The notes under the pieces are model-generated. The model was not told the DNA's origin and searched no databases. It was given only the letters and a program-made list of their open reading frames with translations. This document shows, piece by piece, positions 16,906 to 26,655 of a DNA stretch of 33,873 nucleotides (positions are counted from its first letter, which is position 1; each line of letters begins with the position of its first letter). Source of the DNA: an uncultured Lachnospiraceae bacterium (lineage in GTDB: Bacteria > Bacillota > Clostridia > Lachnospirales > Lachnospiraceae); the NCBI GenBank assembly GCA_946535225.1, contig CAMNDJ010000014.1:1-33873 (forward strand). Reading direction: 5' to 3'. Both the position numbers and the translations under genes were made by a program.

Positions 16906-19485
16906 ATGAGTAAGTTATCAGACAAGCTGTTCGGCACACACAGTGAAAGAGAACTTAAGAGAGTATATCCGATAGTAGATAAGATTGAGGCTCTGCGAGA
17001 CAGTTATCTCGCTCTGAGCGATGAGGATCTGAAGGGCAAGACCAAGGAATTTAAGGACAGACTCGAAAAAGGAGAGACGCTTGACGACATCCTTCCCGAG
17101 GCATTTGCAGCGGTCAGGGAAGCTTCAAGAAGAGTGCTCGGAATGGAGCATTACAGAGTTCAGCTCATCGGTGGTATCATCCTTCATCAGGGCCGTATCG
17201 CAGAGATGCGTACCGGTGAAGGTAAGACGCTCGTATCGACATGTCCGGCCTATCTCAATGCTCTTAAGGGTGAGGGCGTATACATCGTAACGGTCAATGA
17301 TTATCTGGCCAAGCGTGATGCCGAACTCATGGGACAGGTACACAATTTCCTGGGCCTTACCGTCGGAGTCGTATTAAACAGCATGACTCCCGAAGAGAGG
17401 CAGGCAGCCTACGGGTGTGACATAACATATGTTACGAATAACGAACTGGGCTTCGACTACTTAAGAGACAACATGGTCATATACAAGGAACAGCTTGTCC
17501 TTCGTAAGTTGAGTTACTGTATCATAGACGAGGTTGACTCGGTTCTTATCGATGAAGCCAGAACGCCTCTTATCATTTCCGGACAGAGCGGTAAGTCGAC
17601 CAAGTTATATGAGGCCTGCGATCTTCTTGCCAGACAGATGCAGCGCGGAGCTGATATGGAAGATCTCTCCAAGATGGATATCATCATGGGAGTAGTTCAG
17701 GAGGAGAGCGGAGATTTCATCGTTAATGAGAAGGATAAGAACTTAAATCTTACCGAACAGGGTGTGGCCAAGGTTGAGGAGTTCTTCCATATAGACAATC
17801 TTGCCGATCCTGAGAATATCGAGATCCAGCACAATATAATCCTTGCGCTCAGGGCACATAACCTGATGTTCAGGGATCAGGACTATGTGGTCAAGGACGA
17901 TCAGGTCCTGATAGTCGATGAGTTCACGGGTCGAATAATGCCCGGAAGAAGGTATTCCGACGGACTCCATCAGGCGATAGAGGCCAAGGAGCATGTCAAG
18001 GTTAAGCGTGAGAGTAAGACGCTTGCGACTATCACATTCCAGAACTTCTTCAATAAATTCGAGAAGAAGGCGGGCATGACAGGTACCGCCCTTACCGAGG
18101 AGAGAGAGTTCAGAGATATATATGAAATGGATGTAATAGTCATCCCGACCAACAAGCCGGTCATCCGTATCGACCATCAGGATGCTGTATATAAGACCAA
18201 ACGCGAGAAGTTAAATGCTATCGTAGAGGCGGTCAAAGAGGCACATTCCAAGGGACAGCCGGTGCTCGTAGGTACCATCACGATCGAAGCGAGTGAGGAA
18301 CTCTCAGCGATGCTGCGCAAGCAGGGGATCGAACATAAGGTCTTAAATGCCAAGTACCATGAACTCGAAGCTGAGATAGTAGCCGATGCCGGCGGCAAAG
18401 GCAAGGTAACGATCGCTACCAACATGGCCGGTCGAGGAACCGATATCAAGATCGATGATGAAGTCAAGGCGCTTGGCGGACTTAAGATAATAGGTACTGA
18501 GCGTCATGAGTCAAGACGTATAGATAACCAGTTAAGAGGTCGTTCTGGTCGTCAGGGAGATCCCGGAGAATCCAAGTTCTACATCTCGTTAGAAGACGAT
18601 CTGATGCGTCTGTTCGGTTCGGAGCGACTCATCAATATGTTCAATACTCTCGGAATACCCGAGGGGCAGGAGATCGAACATAAGATGCTGTCCAAAGCAA
18701 TAGAGAATGCTCAGAAGAAGATAGAGATGAACAACTACGGCATACGTAAGAACCTTCTTGAGTATGACCGTGTCAATAATGAGCAGAGAGAGATCATCTA
18801 TGCGGAGCGTCGCAGAGTCTTAGACGGCGAGAGCATGAGAGATGTTATCTACAAGATGCTCCAGGATATAGTTGAGAATACCGTAGATAATACGATAGGC
18901 GAGGATAACAAGCCGAATGAGTGGGATCTTAAGGATCTTAACGCGGAACTTCTGCCTATCATACCGTTAGAGCCGGTGACACTTGAGAGACTCGGTGTTA
19001 AGAACAAAGCGGCCCTTAAGCAGCAGCTTAAGGAAGAAGCCGTGAAGTTCTATGAATCCAAGGAAGCTGAGTTCCCTCAGGCCGAGATGATAAGAGAACT
19101 TGAACGTGTCATCCTGCTTAAGACCATTGACCGTAAGTGGATGGATCATATAGATGATATGGACCAGCTGCGACAGGGTATCGGTCTTCAGGCATACGGT
19201 CAGCGTGATCCGGTAGTCGAGTATAAGATGAGCGGTTATGACATGTTCGACGGAATGACGGATGCGATCCGCGAAGAAACAGTCAAACTCTTATGCCATG
19301 TAAGAGTTGAGGAAAAGGTAGAGAGAGAACAGGTAGCCAAGGTTACAGGTACAAATAAGGACGATTCGGTGGCTAAACAGCCGGTAAAGCGCATGGAGGG
19401 TAAGGTATATCCCAATGATCCGTGTCCGTGCGGAAGCGGCAAGAAGTTCAAACAGTGTCACGGCAGGGTCGGTGCGGTTTTATAA
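16906..19485 (+). CDS. secA: Protein translocase ATPase SecA
   Basis: The motor that drives preproteins through the SecYEG channel. At 859 residues it has the full order: first nucleotide-binding domain with MRTGEGKT at 101-108 and [15 protein letters not shown], preprotein cross-linking domain, second nucleotide-binding domain with [12 protein letters not shown] and [18 protein letters not shown], helical scaffold, and a C-terminal zinc-binding tail [16 protein letters not shown] that binds SecB or lipids in other species. AAGGAG stands six bases before the ATG. prfB follows after 32 bases, the common Firmicute order secA-prfB. It may be read through from ptb-buk since no terminator is seen. 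Confidence 0.98.
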   Translation: MSKLSDKLFGTHSERELKRVYPIVDKIEALRDSYLALSDEDLKGKTKEFKDRLEKGETLDDILPEAFAAVREASRRVLGMEHYRVQLIGGIILHQGRIAEMRTGEGKTLVSTCPAYLNALKGEGVYIVTVNDYLAKRDAELMGQVHNFLGLTVGVVLNSMTPEERQAAYGCDITYVTNNELGFDYLRDNMVIYKEQLVLRKLSYCIIDEVDSVLIDEARTPLIISGQSGKSTKLYEACDLLARQMQRGADMEDLSKMDIIMGVVQEESGDFIVNEKDKNLNLTEQGVAKVEEFFHIDNLADPENIEIQHNIILALRAHNLMFRDQDYVVKDDQVLIVDEFTGRIMPGRRYSDGLHQAIEAKEHVKVKRESKTLATITFQNFFNKFEKKAGMTGTALTEEREFRDIYEMDVIVIPTNKPVIRIDHQDAVYKTKREKLNAIVEAVKEAHSKGQPVLVGTITIEASEELSAMLRKQGIEHKVLNAKYHELEAEIVADAGGKGKVTIATNMAGRGTDIKIDDEVKALGGLKIIGTERHESRRIDNQLRGRSGRQGDPGESKFYISLEDDLMRLFGSERLINMFNTLGIPEGQEIEHKMLSKAIENAQKKIEMNNYGIRKNLLEYDRVNNEQREIIYAERRRVLDGESMRDVIYKMLQDIVENTVDNTIGEDNKPNEWDLKDLNAELLPIIPLEPVTLERLGVKNKAALKQQLKEEAVKFYESKEAEFPQAEMIRELERVILLKTIDRKWMDHIDDMDQLRQGIGLQAYGQRDPVVEYKMSGYDMFDGMTDAIREETVKLLCHVRVEEKVEREQVAKVTGTNKDDSVAKQPVKRMEGKVYPNDPCPCGSGKKFKQCHGRVGAVL

Positions 19486-19517
19486 CGCGATACAGATAAG
19501 AACAGGAAAGAACAGCT

Positions 19518-20633
19518 ATGGTAGAGTTGGATCAGTTCAAGAGCGAACTGGCAGGATACAGAGAGCCGCTTGATGAAGTGACGGCCTCATTGGGATTGGA
19601 TGATAAGAAGGCCAAGATCGAAGAGCTGGAGCGTGAAATGGAAGCTCCGGGATTCTGGGACGATCCGGATACGTCCAATGCCAAGATGAAGGATCTTAAG
19701 AACATGAAGGACATCGTACAGACGGTCGATGACTTAAGATCCAGATATGAGGATATAGAGACCCTGATAGAGATGGGGTATGAAGAGAATGACGAGAGCC
19801 TGATCCCGGAGATCGGTGAGGAGCTTTCTTCTTTTGCGTCGGATCTGGATTCGCTGCGTATAAGCACTCTGCTGTCCGGCGAATTTGACAGGAATAATGC
19901 GATACTTAAGCTGAATGCCGGAGCCGGAGGCACGGAGAGCTGCGACTGGGCATCAATGTTATATCGCATGTATACCAGATGGGCAGAGAAAAAAGGATAT
20001 GCGATCGAGGTCCTGGATTACCTTGACGGCGATGAGGCCGGCATCAAATCCGTGACATTCCAGGTAAACGGCGAGAATGCATACGGTTATCTTAAGTCCG
20101 AGAAGGGAGTGCACAGGCTTGTGCGCATCTCTCCTTTTAATGCACAGGGTAAGCGCCAGACATCTTTTGTATCGCTTGATGTGATGCCTGAGATAGACGC
20201 TGATCTTGATGTTGAGATAGCGGATGATGACATTCGCGTGGATACGTACAGAAGTTCCGGCGCGGGTGGTCAGCATATCAATAAGACCTCATCTGCGATA
20301 CGTATCACCCACCTTCCGACGGGTATCGTGGTACAGTGTCAGAATGAACGAAGCCAGCATATGAACAAGGATAAGGCTATGCAGATGTTAAAGAGTAAGC
20401 TGTATATGCTGAAACTTGAAGAGAATAAGGAAAAACTCGATGATATAAGGGGTGAAGTGACCGAGATCGGTTGGGGTAATCAGATAAGGTCATACGTATT
20501 CCAGCCGTACAAGCTCGTCAAAGATCTTCGTACTGGAGTCGAGAGCGGCAATGTTGATGCTGTCATGGACGGTGCTTTGGATCCGTTCATCGGAGGATAT
20601 CTCAAATATCTGAACAACGGCGGCAAGGCTTAA
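19518..20633 (+). CDS. prfB: Peptide chain release factor 2, without programmed frameshift
   Basis: Recognises UGA and UAA stop codons and triggers release of the finished protein. The 371 residues include the RF2-type SPF tripeptide at 205-207 and the catalytic GGQ at 250-252 (SSGAGGQHINKT). In most bacteria prfB has an early in-frame UGA that requires a +1 frameshift; here the reading frame is continuous from MVELDQFK through the coiled-coil domain 1 (EMEAPGFWDDP), so that autoregulation is absent. AGGAAAG precedes the ATG. It lies directly after secA. Confidence 0.96.
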   Translation: MVELDQFKSELAGYREPLDEVTASLGLDDKKAKIEELEREMEAPGFWDDPDTSNAKMKDLKNMKDIVQTVDDLRSRYEDIETLIEMGYEENDESLIPEIGEELSSFASDLDSLRISTLLSGEFDRNNAILKLNAGAGGTESCDWASMLYRMYTRWAEKKGYAIEVLDYLDGDEAGIKSVTFQVNGENAYGYLKSEKGVHRLVRISPFNAQGKRQTSFVSLDVMPEIDADLDVEIADDDIRVDTYRSSGAGGQHINKTSSAIRITHLPTGIVVQCQNERSQHMNKDKAMQMLKSKLYMLKLEENKEKLDDIRGEVTEIGWGNQIRSYVFQPYKLVKDLRTGVESGNVDAVMDGALDPFIGGYLKYLNNGGKA

Positions 20634-20654
20634 GAGGATCCGTGGAGCAGGCTG

Positions 20655-21119
20655 ATGTGGGAAGATAATGAATACGGCCCGTATGTCAGACGACCGGGCG
20701 AAGGCATAGGTGAGAATAACGGAGAAAGCCCCAAAGAGGCCAGGATGCCCAATTCGCTGGCCAAGGCAGCCGGTACACTGGGAGTACTTGCGGTACTCTC
20801 CATTTTCACTATGCTCATTTATCCGGCGATCGTTATGGGATCGACGGCAATAATACTGGCTCTGTTGTCCAGGGACAGACAGGGCTTTATGCACGATAAA
20901 GCCAAAAATGCGATAACGAGCGGTACGATAGCCATCGTGGCAGATCTGGCAATACTCATCCTGGCCTTTGTGTTGCTTTTTTCGAAGGGCTCTTTCAAAC
21001 AGCAGTTAAATGATATGTTTGTGGAGACTTACGGTCAGACATTTGATGATATGTGGGAAGATGCCAAAGACGGCAGGCTTGATCTGGAATACAAATTTAT
21101 CGGTCTTAACAATAATTGA
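20655..21119 (+). CDS. Small membrane protein, DUF4190-like in layout
   Basis: I do not recognise this 154-residue protein with certainty. Residues 1-30 are polar and glycine/proline-rich, two hydrophobic stretches cover about 36-68 and 92-112, and between them is a cytoplasmic-looking loop RDRQGFMHDKAKNAI. This layout resembles small DUF4190-type membrane proteins. The acidic C-terminus is soluble. GGAG lies about eight bases before the ATG. It starts 21 bases after prfB and is probably co-transcribed. Confidence 0.72.
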   Translation: MWEDNEYGPYVRRPGEGIGENNGESPKEARMPNSLAKAAGTLGVLAVLSIFTMLIYPAIVMGSTAIILALLSRDRQGFMHDKAKNAITSGTIAIVADLAILILAFVLLFSKGSFKQQLNDMFVETYGQTFDDMWEDAKDGRLDLEYKFIGLNNN

Positions 21120-21137
21120 TAAGCCGGCAATAATTGA

Positions 21138-21167
21138 TTGCCAGATGCGTATTCCATGAGTTATAAT
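21138..21167 (+). promoter_or_regulatory. Promoter before the HExxH/CxxC protein gene
   Basis: TTGCCA (21138-21143), 18 bases, then a perfect TATAAT (21162-21167). A ten-base direct repeat AATAATTGAT occurs at 21111-21120 and 21129-21138, the first copy crossing the stop of the previous gene. The promoter would drive 21215 and possibly the two genes after it. Confidence 0.6.
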
Positions 21168-21214
21168 ATTCATAGGATTGCAGATCGGGGAGCTTGGATG
21201 ACAAGGAGGTCTGA

Positions 21215-21796
21215 ATGGTACCTGTAGGCTGGGACCCTTTTTCGGGATATAAGATGACAGGCAATATAACAGGCGCACAGGGAATGATGGGCGGTACTTT
21301 CGGTACAGCTTATTCTAACGGTGCGGCTATTGGTAGCGGTATAAGGCCGACAGGATCGGTTGACGGCGCTGAAGGTACCAAGCCTATCGTGAATCCCGGA
21401 GAGTCTACCAAGGTTCAGCCCGGCAAGAAATCATCACCGGCAGAATGTGAGACATGTAAGGAGCGTAAGTATCAGGACGGCTCGGATGAAGGTAATGTCT
21501 CATTTAAGACTGCTCAGCATATCTCGCCTACGGCGGCCGGTTCTGCCGTAAGAGCACACGAGAATGAGCATGTTTCGAATGCTTACAAGAAAGCTGAACA
21601 GAACGGTGGCAAGGTTTTGCAGGCATCCGTTGCGATCCATACGGCTGTATGCCCTGAATGCGGCAGGACTTATGTGTCCGGCGGGACCACGACGACCAAG
21701 ATCAAATACGGTAACGAAGAGAATCCGTATATGAAGAATCTTAAGAACAGGGACAACGGATTGTTGGCCGGAATGAATTTTGATGCAAGGGGCTGA
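21215..21796 (+). CDS. Conserved-looking protein with HExxH and two CxxC motifs, possible metalloprotease relative
   Basis: This 193-residue protein has a low-complexity, glycine-rich N-terminus (1-75), then C78-x2-C81, an HExxH sequence (HENEH, 115-119, within VRAHENEHVSNAYKKA), and C146-x2-C149 in AVCPECGRTYVSGGTTTT. The cysteine pairs could bind zinc. The VRAHExxH form resembles the putative metalloprotease / SprA-related family, where catalytic activity has not been clearly shown. I see no signal peptide or membrane segment. AAGGAGG gives a strong ribosome binding site. Its stop overlaps the upstream possible start of the next gene. Function is unknown; peptidase activity is an inference from one motif. 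Confidence 0.75.
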   Translation: MVPVGWDPFSGYKMTGNITGAQGMMGGTFGTAYSNGAAIGSGIRPTGSVDGAEGTKPIVNPGESTKVQPGKKSSPAECETCKERKYQDGSDEGNVSFKTAQHISPTAAGSAVRAHENEHVSNAYKKAEQNGGKVLQASVAIHTAVCPECGRTYVSGGTTTTKIKYGNEENPYMKNLKNRDNGLLAGMNFDARG

Positions 21797-21797
21797 T

Positions 21798-22613
21798 ATG
21801 GAGGCAAGGAATACCTCTGTCGCTATCAATTACAAAGGGATCGCAAGAGAGAAGCTGCTCGGAAGATATAGCACGATTATCGGGGCCATACTAATGATGC
21901 AGCTTATTTTATTTTTTGTAAGCTATATCACGGACAGGGTCGTGGATGATACAACCGCCGTGGGGATGATCATTTATGTGGCCATTCTTGTGATAACCGG
22001 CCTTATCAGTGCGGTTTTTACGGTAGGAGAGCTTACGATATATATGAAGCTTGCATGTGGGGACGGTATTTCTTCATGGGACATATTCTCGGGTTTTAAG
22101 GGACATCCGGACAAAGCGATCATACTTCAGTTTTATATCGCTTTAAAATGCCTTGTTTATATGATACCGGGGGTCGTACTTGCGATCGTCCTGTATATGA
22201 TGGGAGGTATCGAGTTTGCCGGAGGAAATATCGGGTTCGGCAGCAATATCTCCGATACGGGATGCCTGGTGGTATTTTTGCTTAGCGTGATCGCTCTGAT
22301 AGCCGGGATGATAGGCGCGATATATGTGAGGATCTGTTATTCGCAGTGCTTCTATCTGCTGCTTGACAGCCCGGATCTGGAGCCTAAGGAGATATTGGCA
22401 AAGGGCAGAGAGATGATGGAACATCATAAGTGGTCGTATTTTATCATCAATCTGAGCTTCATACCGATCATACTTTTAGGTATATTGAGTCTCGGAGTAG
22501 GGCTTATGTATATACAGCCATACAGAGGGATGACGCTTACGGAATTTTACCTTGCGCTTGCTTCGGGTAAGTTAAGCAGAGGAAAGAATATAGATATTTT
22601 GGTAAAAGACTGA
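21798..22613 (+). CDS. DUF975-family integral membrane protein
   Basis: A polytopic membrane protein of 271 residues with about five to six hydrophobic segments, starting with a [13 protein letters not shown] segment and containing the long amphipathic stretch [24 protein letters not shown]. The repeated layout and the [15 protein letters not shown] elements fit DUF975, common in Firmicutes and of unknown role. ATG 21798 is chosen instead of ATG 21780 because AAGGGG (21787-21792) lies five bases before it and the earlier ATG would overlap the preceding gene. It shares a likely transcript with the gene before it. Confidence 0.8.
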   Translation: MEARNTSVAINYKGIAREKLLGRYSTIIGAILMMQLILFFVSYITDRVVDDTTAVGMIIYVAILVITGLISAVFTVGELTIYMKLACGDGISSWDIFSGFKGHPDKAIILQFYIALKCLVYMIPGVVLAIVLYMMGGIEFAGGNIGFGSNISDTGCLVVFLLSVIALIAGMIGAIYVRICYSQCFYLLLDSPDLEPKEILAKGREMMEHHKWSYFIINLSFIPIILLGILSLGVGLMYIQPYRGMTLTEFYLALASGKLSRGKNIDILVKD

Positions 22614-22698
22614 TATCGAACACAGATATGATGACAGACCGGACATAAGAATCGGTGAGAAGTTGACGAAAGGTTGTATACAGGAAAGGAGACGGGAT

Positions 22699-24198
22699 AT
22701 GGAAGAGAAGAAAGATTTGGAGGTATTGGCGGCAATGTCCGAGAAGGCCATAGCCAACAGGATCGCCGTGATCGCCCATACCGCCATATGCGTGATAATG
22801 TGTCTGGCATATGTTCTTGAGGTCGTTAAAGGAGCAAGGACGGTCGGATATATCGTATTAACGATATTGTTCGCCATGGTTCCGGTAACGATAAACTGGA
22901 TAGTATATAAGGCCAATAACGATTCTGAGGCTAATCTTCATATTACTGCTTTAGGTTACGGCATATTGTACACATTCCTGTTGTTTACGGCACAGAATGA
23001 TCTGGTATTTACTTATGCCATTCCCATGATGATAATCGTAACACTCTTCAACAATAAGAAGGTTACTTATCTTTTGGGAACAATCGTCTGCATCGAGAAC
23101 GTGATCAGTGCAGGCATAAGGATCGCTCAGGCTGAGGATGCGGGATCGATAATGGCTACTCTTGAGATACAGGTACTGGTCATGATATTGATTACTATCT
23201 ATCTTATAGCTGTATCCAACGGGACTATCAGGTTTGAGGAGATCAGAAGAGCAAGACTTCAGCTCCAGGAGGATAAGACCAATGCCCTACTTGAGGAGGT
23301 ACTCGGAATATCAGCCAGAATGTCCGATACCATCGGCGTTGTGAGTGATGAGATGGTAAGACTTAAGGATTCTGTCGATCAGACCGTTTCGTCTATGGAT
23401 GAGGTATCAACAGGTACCGGTGAATCTGCGGATGCGGTACAGAGACAGCTGCTTAAGACCGAGGAGATACAGACTCATATAGGCAATGTTGAAGAGGCTA
23501 CCAGAGTGATCCTTGATAATGTTGCGAATGCCAATGAGGCAGTAAATGAAGGACAGAAGAAGATCGCGCAGATGGCGAAGTACACAGAGCGTGTAGATAA
23601 AGCGGGCAAGGATGTTGCAGCTGTTCTCGATGAGTTCAAGGAGACTACATCGAAGATGAATACGATCACGGATCTTATCACCAACGTTGCATCCGAGACG
23701 AGTCTTCTTGCGCTTAATGCGTCCATAGAGGCAGCAAGAGCCGGAGATGCCGGAAGAGGATTTGCCGTTGTCGCAAGTGAGATCTCGGGACTTGCAAGTC
23801 AGACCACTGAAGCTACGGACAATATCGTCAGCCTTATTGAGAACATCACATCTCAGGTCGGTACGATGATATCTACGATAGGTGATCTTATAGAGACAGG
23901 TGCAGAGGAGAGCAGATGCGCCGAAGAGACTGCTGAGAGCTTCAAGACCATTGCGGATAATGTTGTCAATATCAATGAACATTCCGAGCAGTTAGATAGT
24001 GCACTTAATGAGCTGTCTGTAGCTAATAAGGAGATCGTTGAGAGCATACAGACGATCTCGTCCATCACCGAAGAGGTTACGGCTCATGCGACTGAGACTC
24101 ACAGCGTAAGCGAGCAGAATCAGAACATAGTCGAAGATATCAACAGTATGGTAGAGAGCCTTAACAATGATGCCACGGAGCTTAAGTCGAAATCGTAA
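22699..24198 (+). CDS. Methyl-accepting chemotaxis protein with a multi-pass membrane sensor
   Basis: A chemoreceptor that signals to CheA/CheW. From ATG 22699 it has 499 residues. Residues about 20-172 contain roughly six hydrophobic segments with short loops, so there is no large external ligand domain and no obvious HAMP domain. Residues about 185-499 are a long coiled coil. The conserved tip is at about 329-350: [21 protein letters not shown] then [14 protein letters not shown] 22699 is chosen over TTG 22663 because AAAGGAGA (22686-22692) precedes it. The sensor may detect membrane or energy state; that is inference. A terminator follows. Confidence 0.93.
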   Translation: MEEKKDLEVLAAMSEKAIANRIAVIAHTAICVIMCLAYVLEVVKGARTVGYIVLTILFAMVPVTINWIVYKANNDSEANLHITALGYGILYTFLLFTAQNDLVFTYAIPMMIIVTLFNNKKVTYLLGTIVCIENVISAGIRIAQAEDAGSIMATLEIQVLVMILITIYLIAVSNGTIRFEEIRRARLQLQEDKTNALLEEVLGISARMSDTIGVVSDEMVRLKDSVDQTVSSMDEVSTGTGESADAVQRQLLKTEEIQTHIGNVEEATRVILDNVANANEAVNEGQKKIAQMAKYTERVDKAGKDVAAVLDEFKETTSKMNTITDLITNVASETSLLALNASIEAARAGDAGRGFAVVASEISGLASQTTEATDNIVSLIENITSQVGTMISTIGDLIETGAEESRCAEETAESFKTIADNVVNINEHSEQLDSALNELSVANKEIVESIQTISSITEEVTAHATETHSVSEQNQNIVEDINSMVESLNNDATELKSKS

Positions 24199-24253
24199 GG
24201 ATGAGGATTTAAGTGATCTGTAAAGGCGGATCATATAAGAAAACAGGATATGC

Positions 24254-24283
24254 AAAAGCCCGCGTTATCATGCGCGGGCTTTT
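24254..24283. terminator. Bidirectional terminator between MCP and ribU
   Basis: AAAAGCCCGCG (24254-24264) pairs perfectly with CGCGGGCTTTT (24273-24283), loop of eight bases. T-runs on both strands fit termination of both convergent genes. Confidence 0.92.
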
Positions 24284-24314
24284 ATCTGTCATTTCCTGAT
24301 TATAATCCGTTTCT

Positions 24315-25046
24315 TTATTTGATAAGGCCTCTGAGCCTCTTGTATACGATGAGTGTTATAAGGCTGTTGACTGCACCCTTTAACAGATTAAGAGGCGTTA
24401 CGGCAAACAGTACGAGAGTCGTAACTGAATTAATGGAAGGGTTGACTTTCATTCCCATCTCTATTATGGCCTCCAACGGCATGCCGTAGAGCCTGCAGAA
24501 TGCAGGGATAAGATAGAGTGCATTGAACAGCGAACCGACAATAGTGATCACAACGGTTCCTGTTATACATGAGACGATCGCGGTCTTGCGCGACTTGTGC
24601 ATCCTGTAGATCACTGCCGACGGTAAGATAAGTCCGCATCCTATGACGAAATTGGCAAGCTCGCCCACGAAAGCGGTGGATGTCCCCTTTACAAGTACCT
24701 TGAGCACGATCTTGATAAACTCGACCATCACACCGGCTACGGGTCCGTAGGCAAAGCCTGCTATCATGGCAGGAAGCTCGGAGAAGTCGAACTTATAGAA
24801 CGGCGGTGCGAAAGGCACGGGAAAATCGAATACCATTAAGACGGTCGATATCGCAGAAAACATTCCGATCACGACGATCTTCTTGGTAGTAAGGATCCTT
24901 TCGGGAGCTTTTCCCGATGCTTCTTCCTTCTTTTTGCTGTATTTTTCGAATAAGTAAGCTATGAGAAATACGGCTAAGACAAGCCCTAAGAATTCAAGAA
25001 CGAACACGGCGTTCTTGGTAACGGTAGTTAACAGATCATTATTCAT
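24315..25046 (-). CDS. ribU: Riboflavin ECF transporter S component
   Basis: The substrate-binding membrane subunit that takes up riboflavin with a shared EcfA/EcfA'/EcfT energising module (not in this window). The 243-residue protein has an N-terminal hydrophobic segment (about 10-32), a cytoplasmic loop EKYSKKKEEA, and five or six further segments. The block GMFSAISTVLMVFDFPVPFAP and FDFSELPAMIAGFAYGPVAGVMVEFIK is typical of RibU. The FMN riboswitch directly upstream independently supports riboflavin as substrate. AAAGGAGGAT is the ribosome binding site. The N-terminal first segment is slightly longer than in many RibU proteins. Confidence 0.93.
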   Translation of the reverse strand: MNNDLLTTVTKNAVFVLEFLGLVLAVFLIAYLFEKYSKKKEEASGKAPERILTTKKIVVIGMFSAISTVLMVFDFPVPFAPPFYKFDFSELPAMIAGFAYGPVAGVMVEFIKIVLKVLVKGTSTAFVGELANFVIGCGLILPSAVIYRMHKSRKTAIVSCITGTVVITIVGSLFNALYLIPAFCRLYGMPLEAIIEMGMKVNPSINSVTTLVLFAVTPLNLLKGAVNSLITLIVYKRLRGLIK

Positions 25047-25052
25047 TTGTAT

Positions 25053-25184
25053 CCTCCTTTTCCATCCGGACTGTACCGTCGGTTGTGGGATCTCACCACA
25101 TCAGCCGCGATCTGCGGGTTGCAGACTAAATAATGCATTCTTATCATTACTGCCGGTCGGGAATCTCACCCTGCCTCAAGAAAC
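25053..25184 (-). promoter_or_regulatory. FMN riboswitch (RFN element) controlling ribU
   Basis: Read on the - strand, the conserved RFN blocks occur in order: GCAGGGTGAGATTCCCGACC, then CCGGCAGT, then CCCGCAGATCGCGG, then TGGTGAGATCCCAC, then CCGACGGTACAGTCCGGATG. FMN binding normally closes the P1 stem and lowers expression. Here the 5' P1 strand TTCTT (25182-25178) can pair with AAGGA (25059-25055), which is part of the ribosome binding site, so control is probably by blocking translation; that mechanism is inferred from pairing. No terminator hairpin with a T-run is seen before the start codon. Confidence 0.95.
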
Positions 25185-25193
25185 AACTACTTC

Positions 25194-25222
25194 ATTATAC
25201 ATACGTTGCATACATTTGACAA
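25194..25222 (-). promoter_or_regulatory. Promoter of ribU
   Basis: On the - strand, TTGTCA (25222-25217), a 17-base spacer, then a perfect TATAAT (25199-25194). Transcription would begin just before the FMN riboswitch, as expected. Confidence 0.82.
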
Positions 25223-25264
25223 TCCTGTTTTTATTCCCCGATTTCCTGTTTTTATTCCCCGATT
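25223..25264. repeat. Perfect 21-bp tandem repeat between divergent promoters
   Basis: Two identical 21-base units (25223-25243 and 25244-25264), each beginning TCCTGTTTTTATTCCCC, abut exactly. They occupy the space between the -35 of ribU on the - strand and the -35 of the rightward promoter at 25269. On the - strand the units place A-rich tracts upstream of the ribU -35, which could act like an UP element. Confidence 0.9.
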
Positions 25265-25268
25265 ATCC

Positions 25269-25297
25269 TTGTGATATCAGGTGACTTCCAGTATAAT
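25269..25297 (+). promoter_or_regulatory. Promoter of the YcxB-tsaB-...-acyltransferase operon
   Basis: TTGTGA (25269-25274), 17 bases, then a perfect TATAAT (25292-25297). It is divergent from the ribU promoter. No other strong promoter was found before 32207, so this one may serve the whole gene string. The 305-base gap 25047-25351 is otherwise filled by the riboswitch, ribU promoter and tandem repeat. Confidence 0.72.
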
Positions 25298-25351
25298 AGT
25301 AATTTAGGGTAGTGTGTGTTTTTATGCCCATTTTAGCGCAGGGAGCGAACC

Positions 25352-25831
25352 ATGAGATGTGAATTCGAAGTGAAGATGACGACATCTGCACTGTATGATT
25401 ACAATATGTACCATACCTATACGGGATCGGCAGGTATAGTCGGAACGGCAGCCGGAGCGGTATTTATAATCCTGTTTGCGGCATATTTGCAGCCGGTATA
25501 TCTGGCGGCAGGTCTTCTGCTCATCCTGTACAGCCCTGTGGTGCTGTTTATCAATTCGTATAAGCAGGTCAAGCTCAATCCGGTATACAGAAACCCTCTT
25601 TACTATGTTTTGGATGATGAGGGCGTGACTGTCAGGTCCGGAGATGAAAGCCTGAGTGTTCCGTGGAGCGATATGTACAGGGCCAGATCCACCAACCAGA
25701 GTATCTTGCTCTACACAGGGCCTAAGAGTGCATGGGTATTTCCCAAGAAGGATCTGGGCAGTAAAAGATATGATGTCATTGAGATGATATCCACTCATAT
25801 GGAACCGGCCAAGGTCAAGATAAGACAGTGA
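25352..25831 (+). CDS. YcxB-like membrane protein
   Basis: A 159-residue protein with two hydrophobic segments at about 23-45 and 48-66, followed by a soluble domain with YYVLDDEGVTVRSGDESLSVPWSDMYRARST and a C-terminal FPKKDL motif. This arrangement fits the YcxB-like family, whose function is unknown. GGGAG lies six bases before the ATG. It is the first gene after the promoter at 25269 and 13 bases before tsaB. Confidence 0.8.
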   Translation: MRCEFEVKMTTSALYDYNMYHTYTGSAGIVGTAAGAVFIILFAAYLQPVYLAAGLLLILYSPVVLFINSYKQVKLNPVYRNPLYYVLDDEGVTVRSGDESLSVPWSDMYRARSTNQSILLYTGPKSAWVFPKKDLGSKRYDVIEMISTHMEPAKVKIRQ

Positions 25832-25844
25832 ATGAGAGGAATAT

Positions 25845-26630
25845 ATGATCCTTGGAATAGACAGCTCGTCCCTTACAGCCTCTGTGGCTATATTAGACGA
25901 AGGCAATGATCTTGTTATAGCAGAATATACGGTCAATACCGGGAAGACGCATTCTCAGACACTTCTTCCGATGATCGATGAGATATTCAGATTGACCGGA
26001 ACGGTCAAGAAGGACATCGCGGCCATAGCAGTGGCCGCAGGTCCGGGCTCTTTTACCGGATTAAGGATAGGCGGAGCTACGGCAAAGGGGATAGCGGGTG
26101 CACTGATGATACCTGTCATACCCGTACCCACGGTCGAAGGACTTGCCTATAACTGTTACGGATATTCGGAAATTATCTGTCCTGTCATGGATGCAAGGAG
26201 AGAACAGACCTATACCGGTATATATGAATTTGTAAAAAACGAGGGCGATGCACCTGTATCAGATGATAAAGATATGTCGGAAGCCGGGGCGTACACTTAT
26301 ACGATGAAAAGCATAATGGATCAGTGTGCGACGGATATAGGTCTTCTGGCGGATAGGTTAAATGAACTTGGGCGTGATACGGTGATCTTAGGTGACGGCG
26401 TCCCTGTATTCAGAGAAATCCTTGATAAGAAGCTTAAGATCGCTCATACATATGCGCCTGCAGGGATAAACAGACAGAGTGCGGTTTCGATAGCCCGTCT
26501 CGGAGCGAGGTATATGTCGGAGGGCAAAGCAGTCAGTGCTGCCGATTTTGCCCCGGAATACCTAAGACAGTCGCAGGCAGAACGGGAAACGGGCATAAGC
26601 GCTGACGGCCATGAGGGGCAGGAAGCGTAA
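25845..26630 (+). CDS. tsaB: tRNA threonylcarbamoyladenosine biosynthesis protein TsaB
   Basis: TsaB is the scaffold partner of TsaD in adding the t6A group to adenosine 37 of ANN-decoding tRNAs. It has the ASKHA start ILGIDSSSLTASVAI, then AAGPGSFTGLRIGGATAKG and the PTVEGLAYNC block. The C-terminal part (after about 110) is variable as usual. At 261 residues it is slightly longer than typical, mostly from a polar stretch at about 122-145. The other t6A genes tsaD and tsaE lie further along the same string; only tsaC/sua5 is missing from the window. Confidence 0.93.
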   Translation: MILGIDSSSLTASVAILDEGNDLVIAEYTVNTGKTHSQTLLPMIDEIFRLTGTVKKDIAAIAVAAGPGSFTGLRIGGATAKGIAGALMIPVIPVPTVEGLAYNCYGYSEIICPVMDARREQTYTGIYEFVKNEGDAPVSDDKDMSEAGAYTYTMKSIMDQCATDIGLLADRLNELGRDTVILGDGVPVFREILDKKLKIAHTYAPAGINRQSAVSIARLGARYMSEGKAVSAADFAPEYLRQSQAERETGISADGHEGQEA

Positions 26631-26655
26631 AGACATATAAAGGAGTTTTAGGCAG

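Noticed and set aside
24250..24489. + strand frame of 79 codons after the MCP gene
   Set aside because: It runs through the bidirectional terminator and is antisense to ribU.
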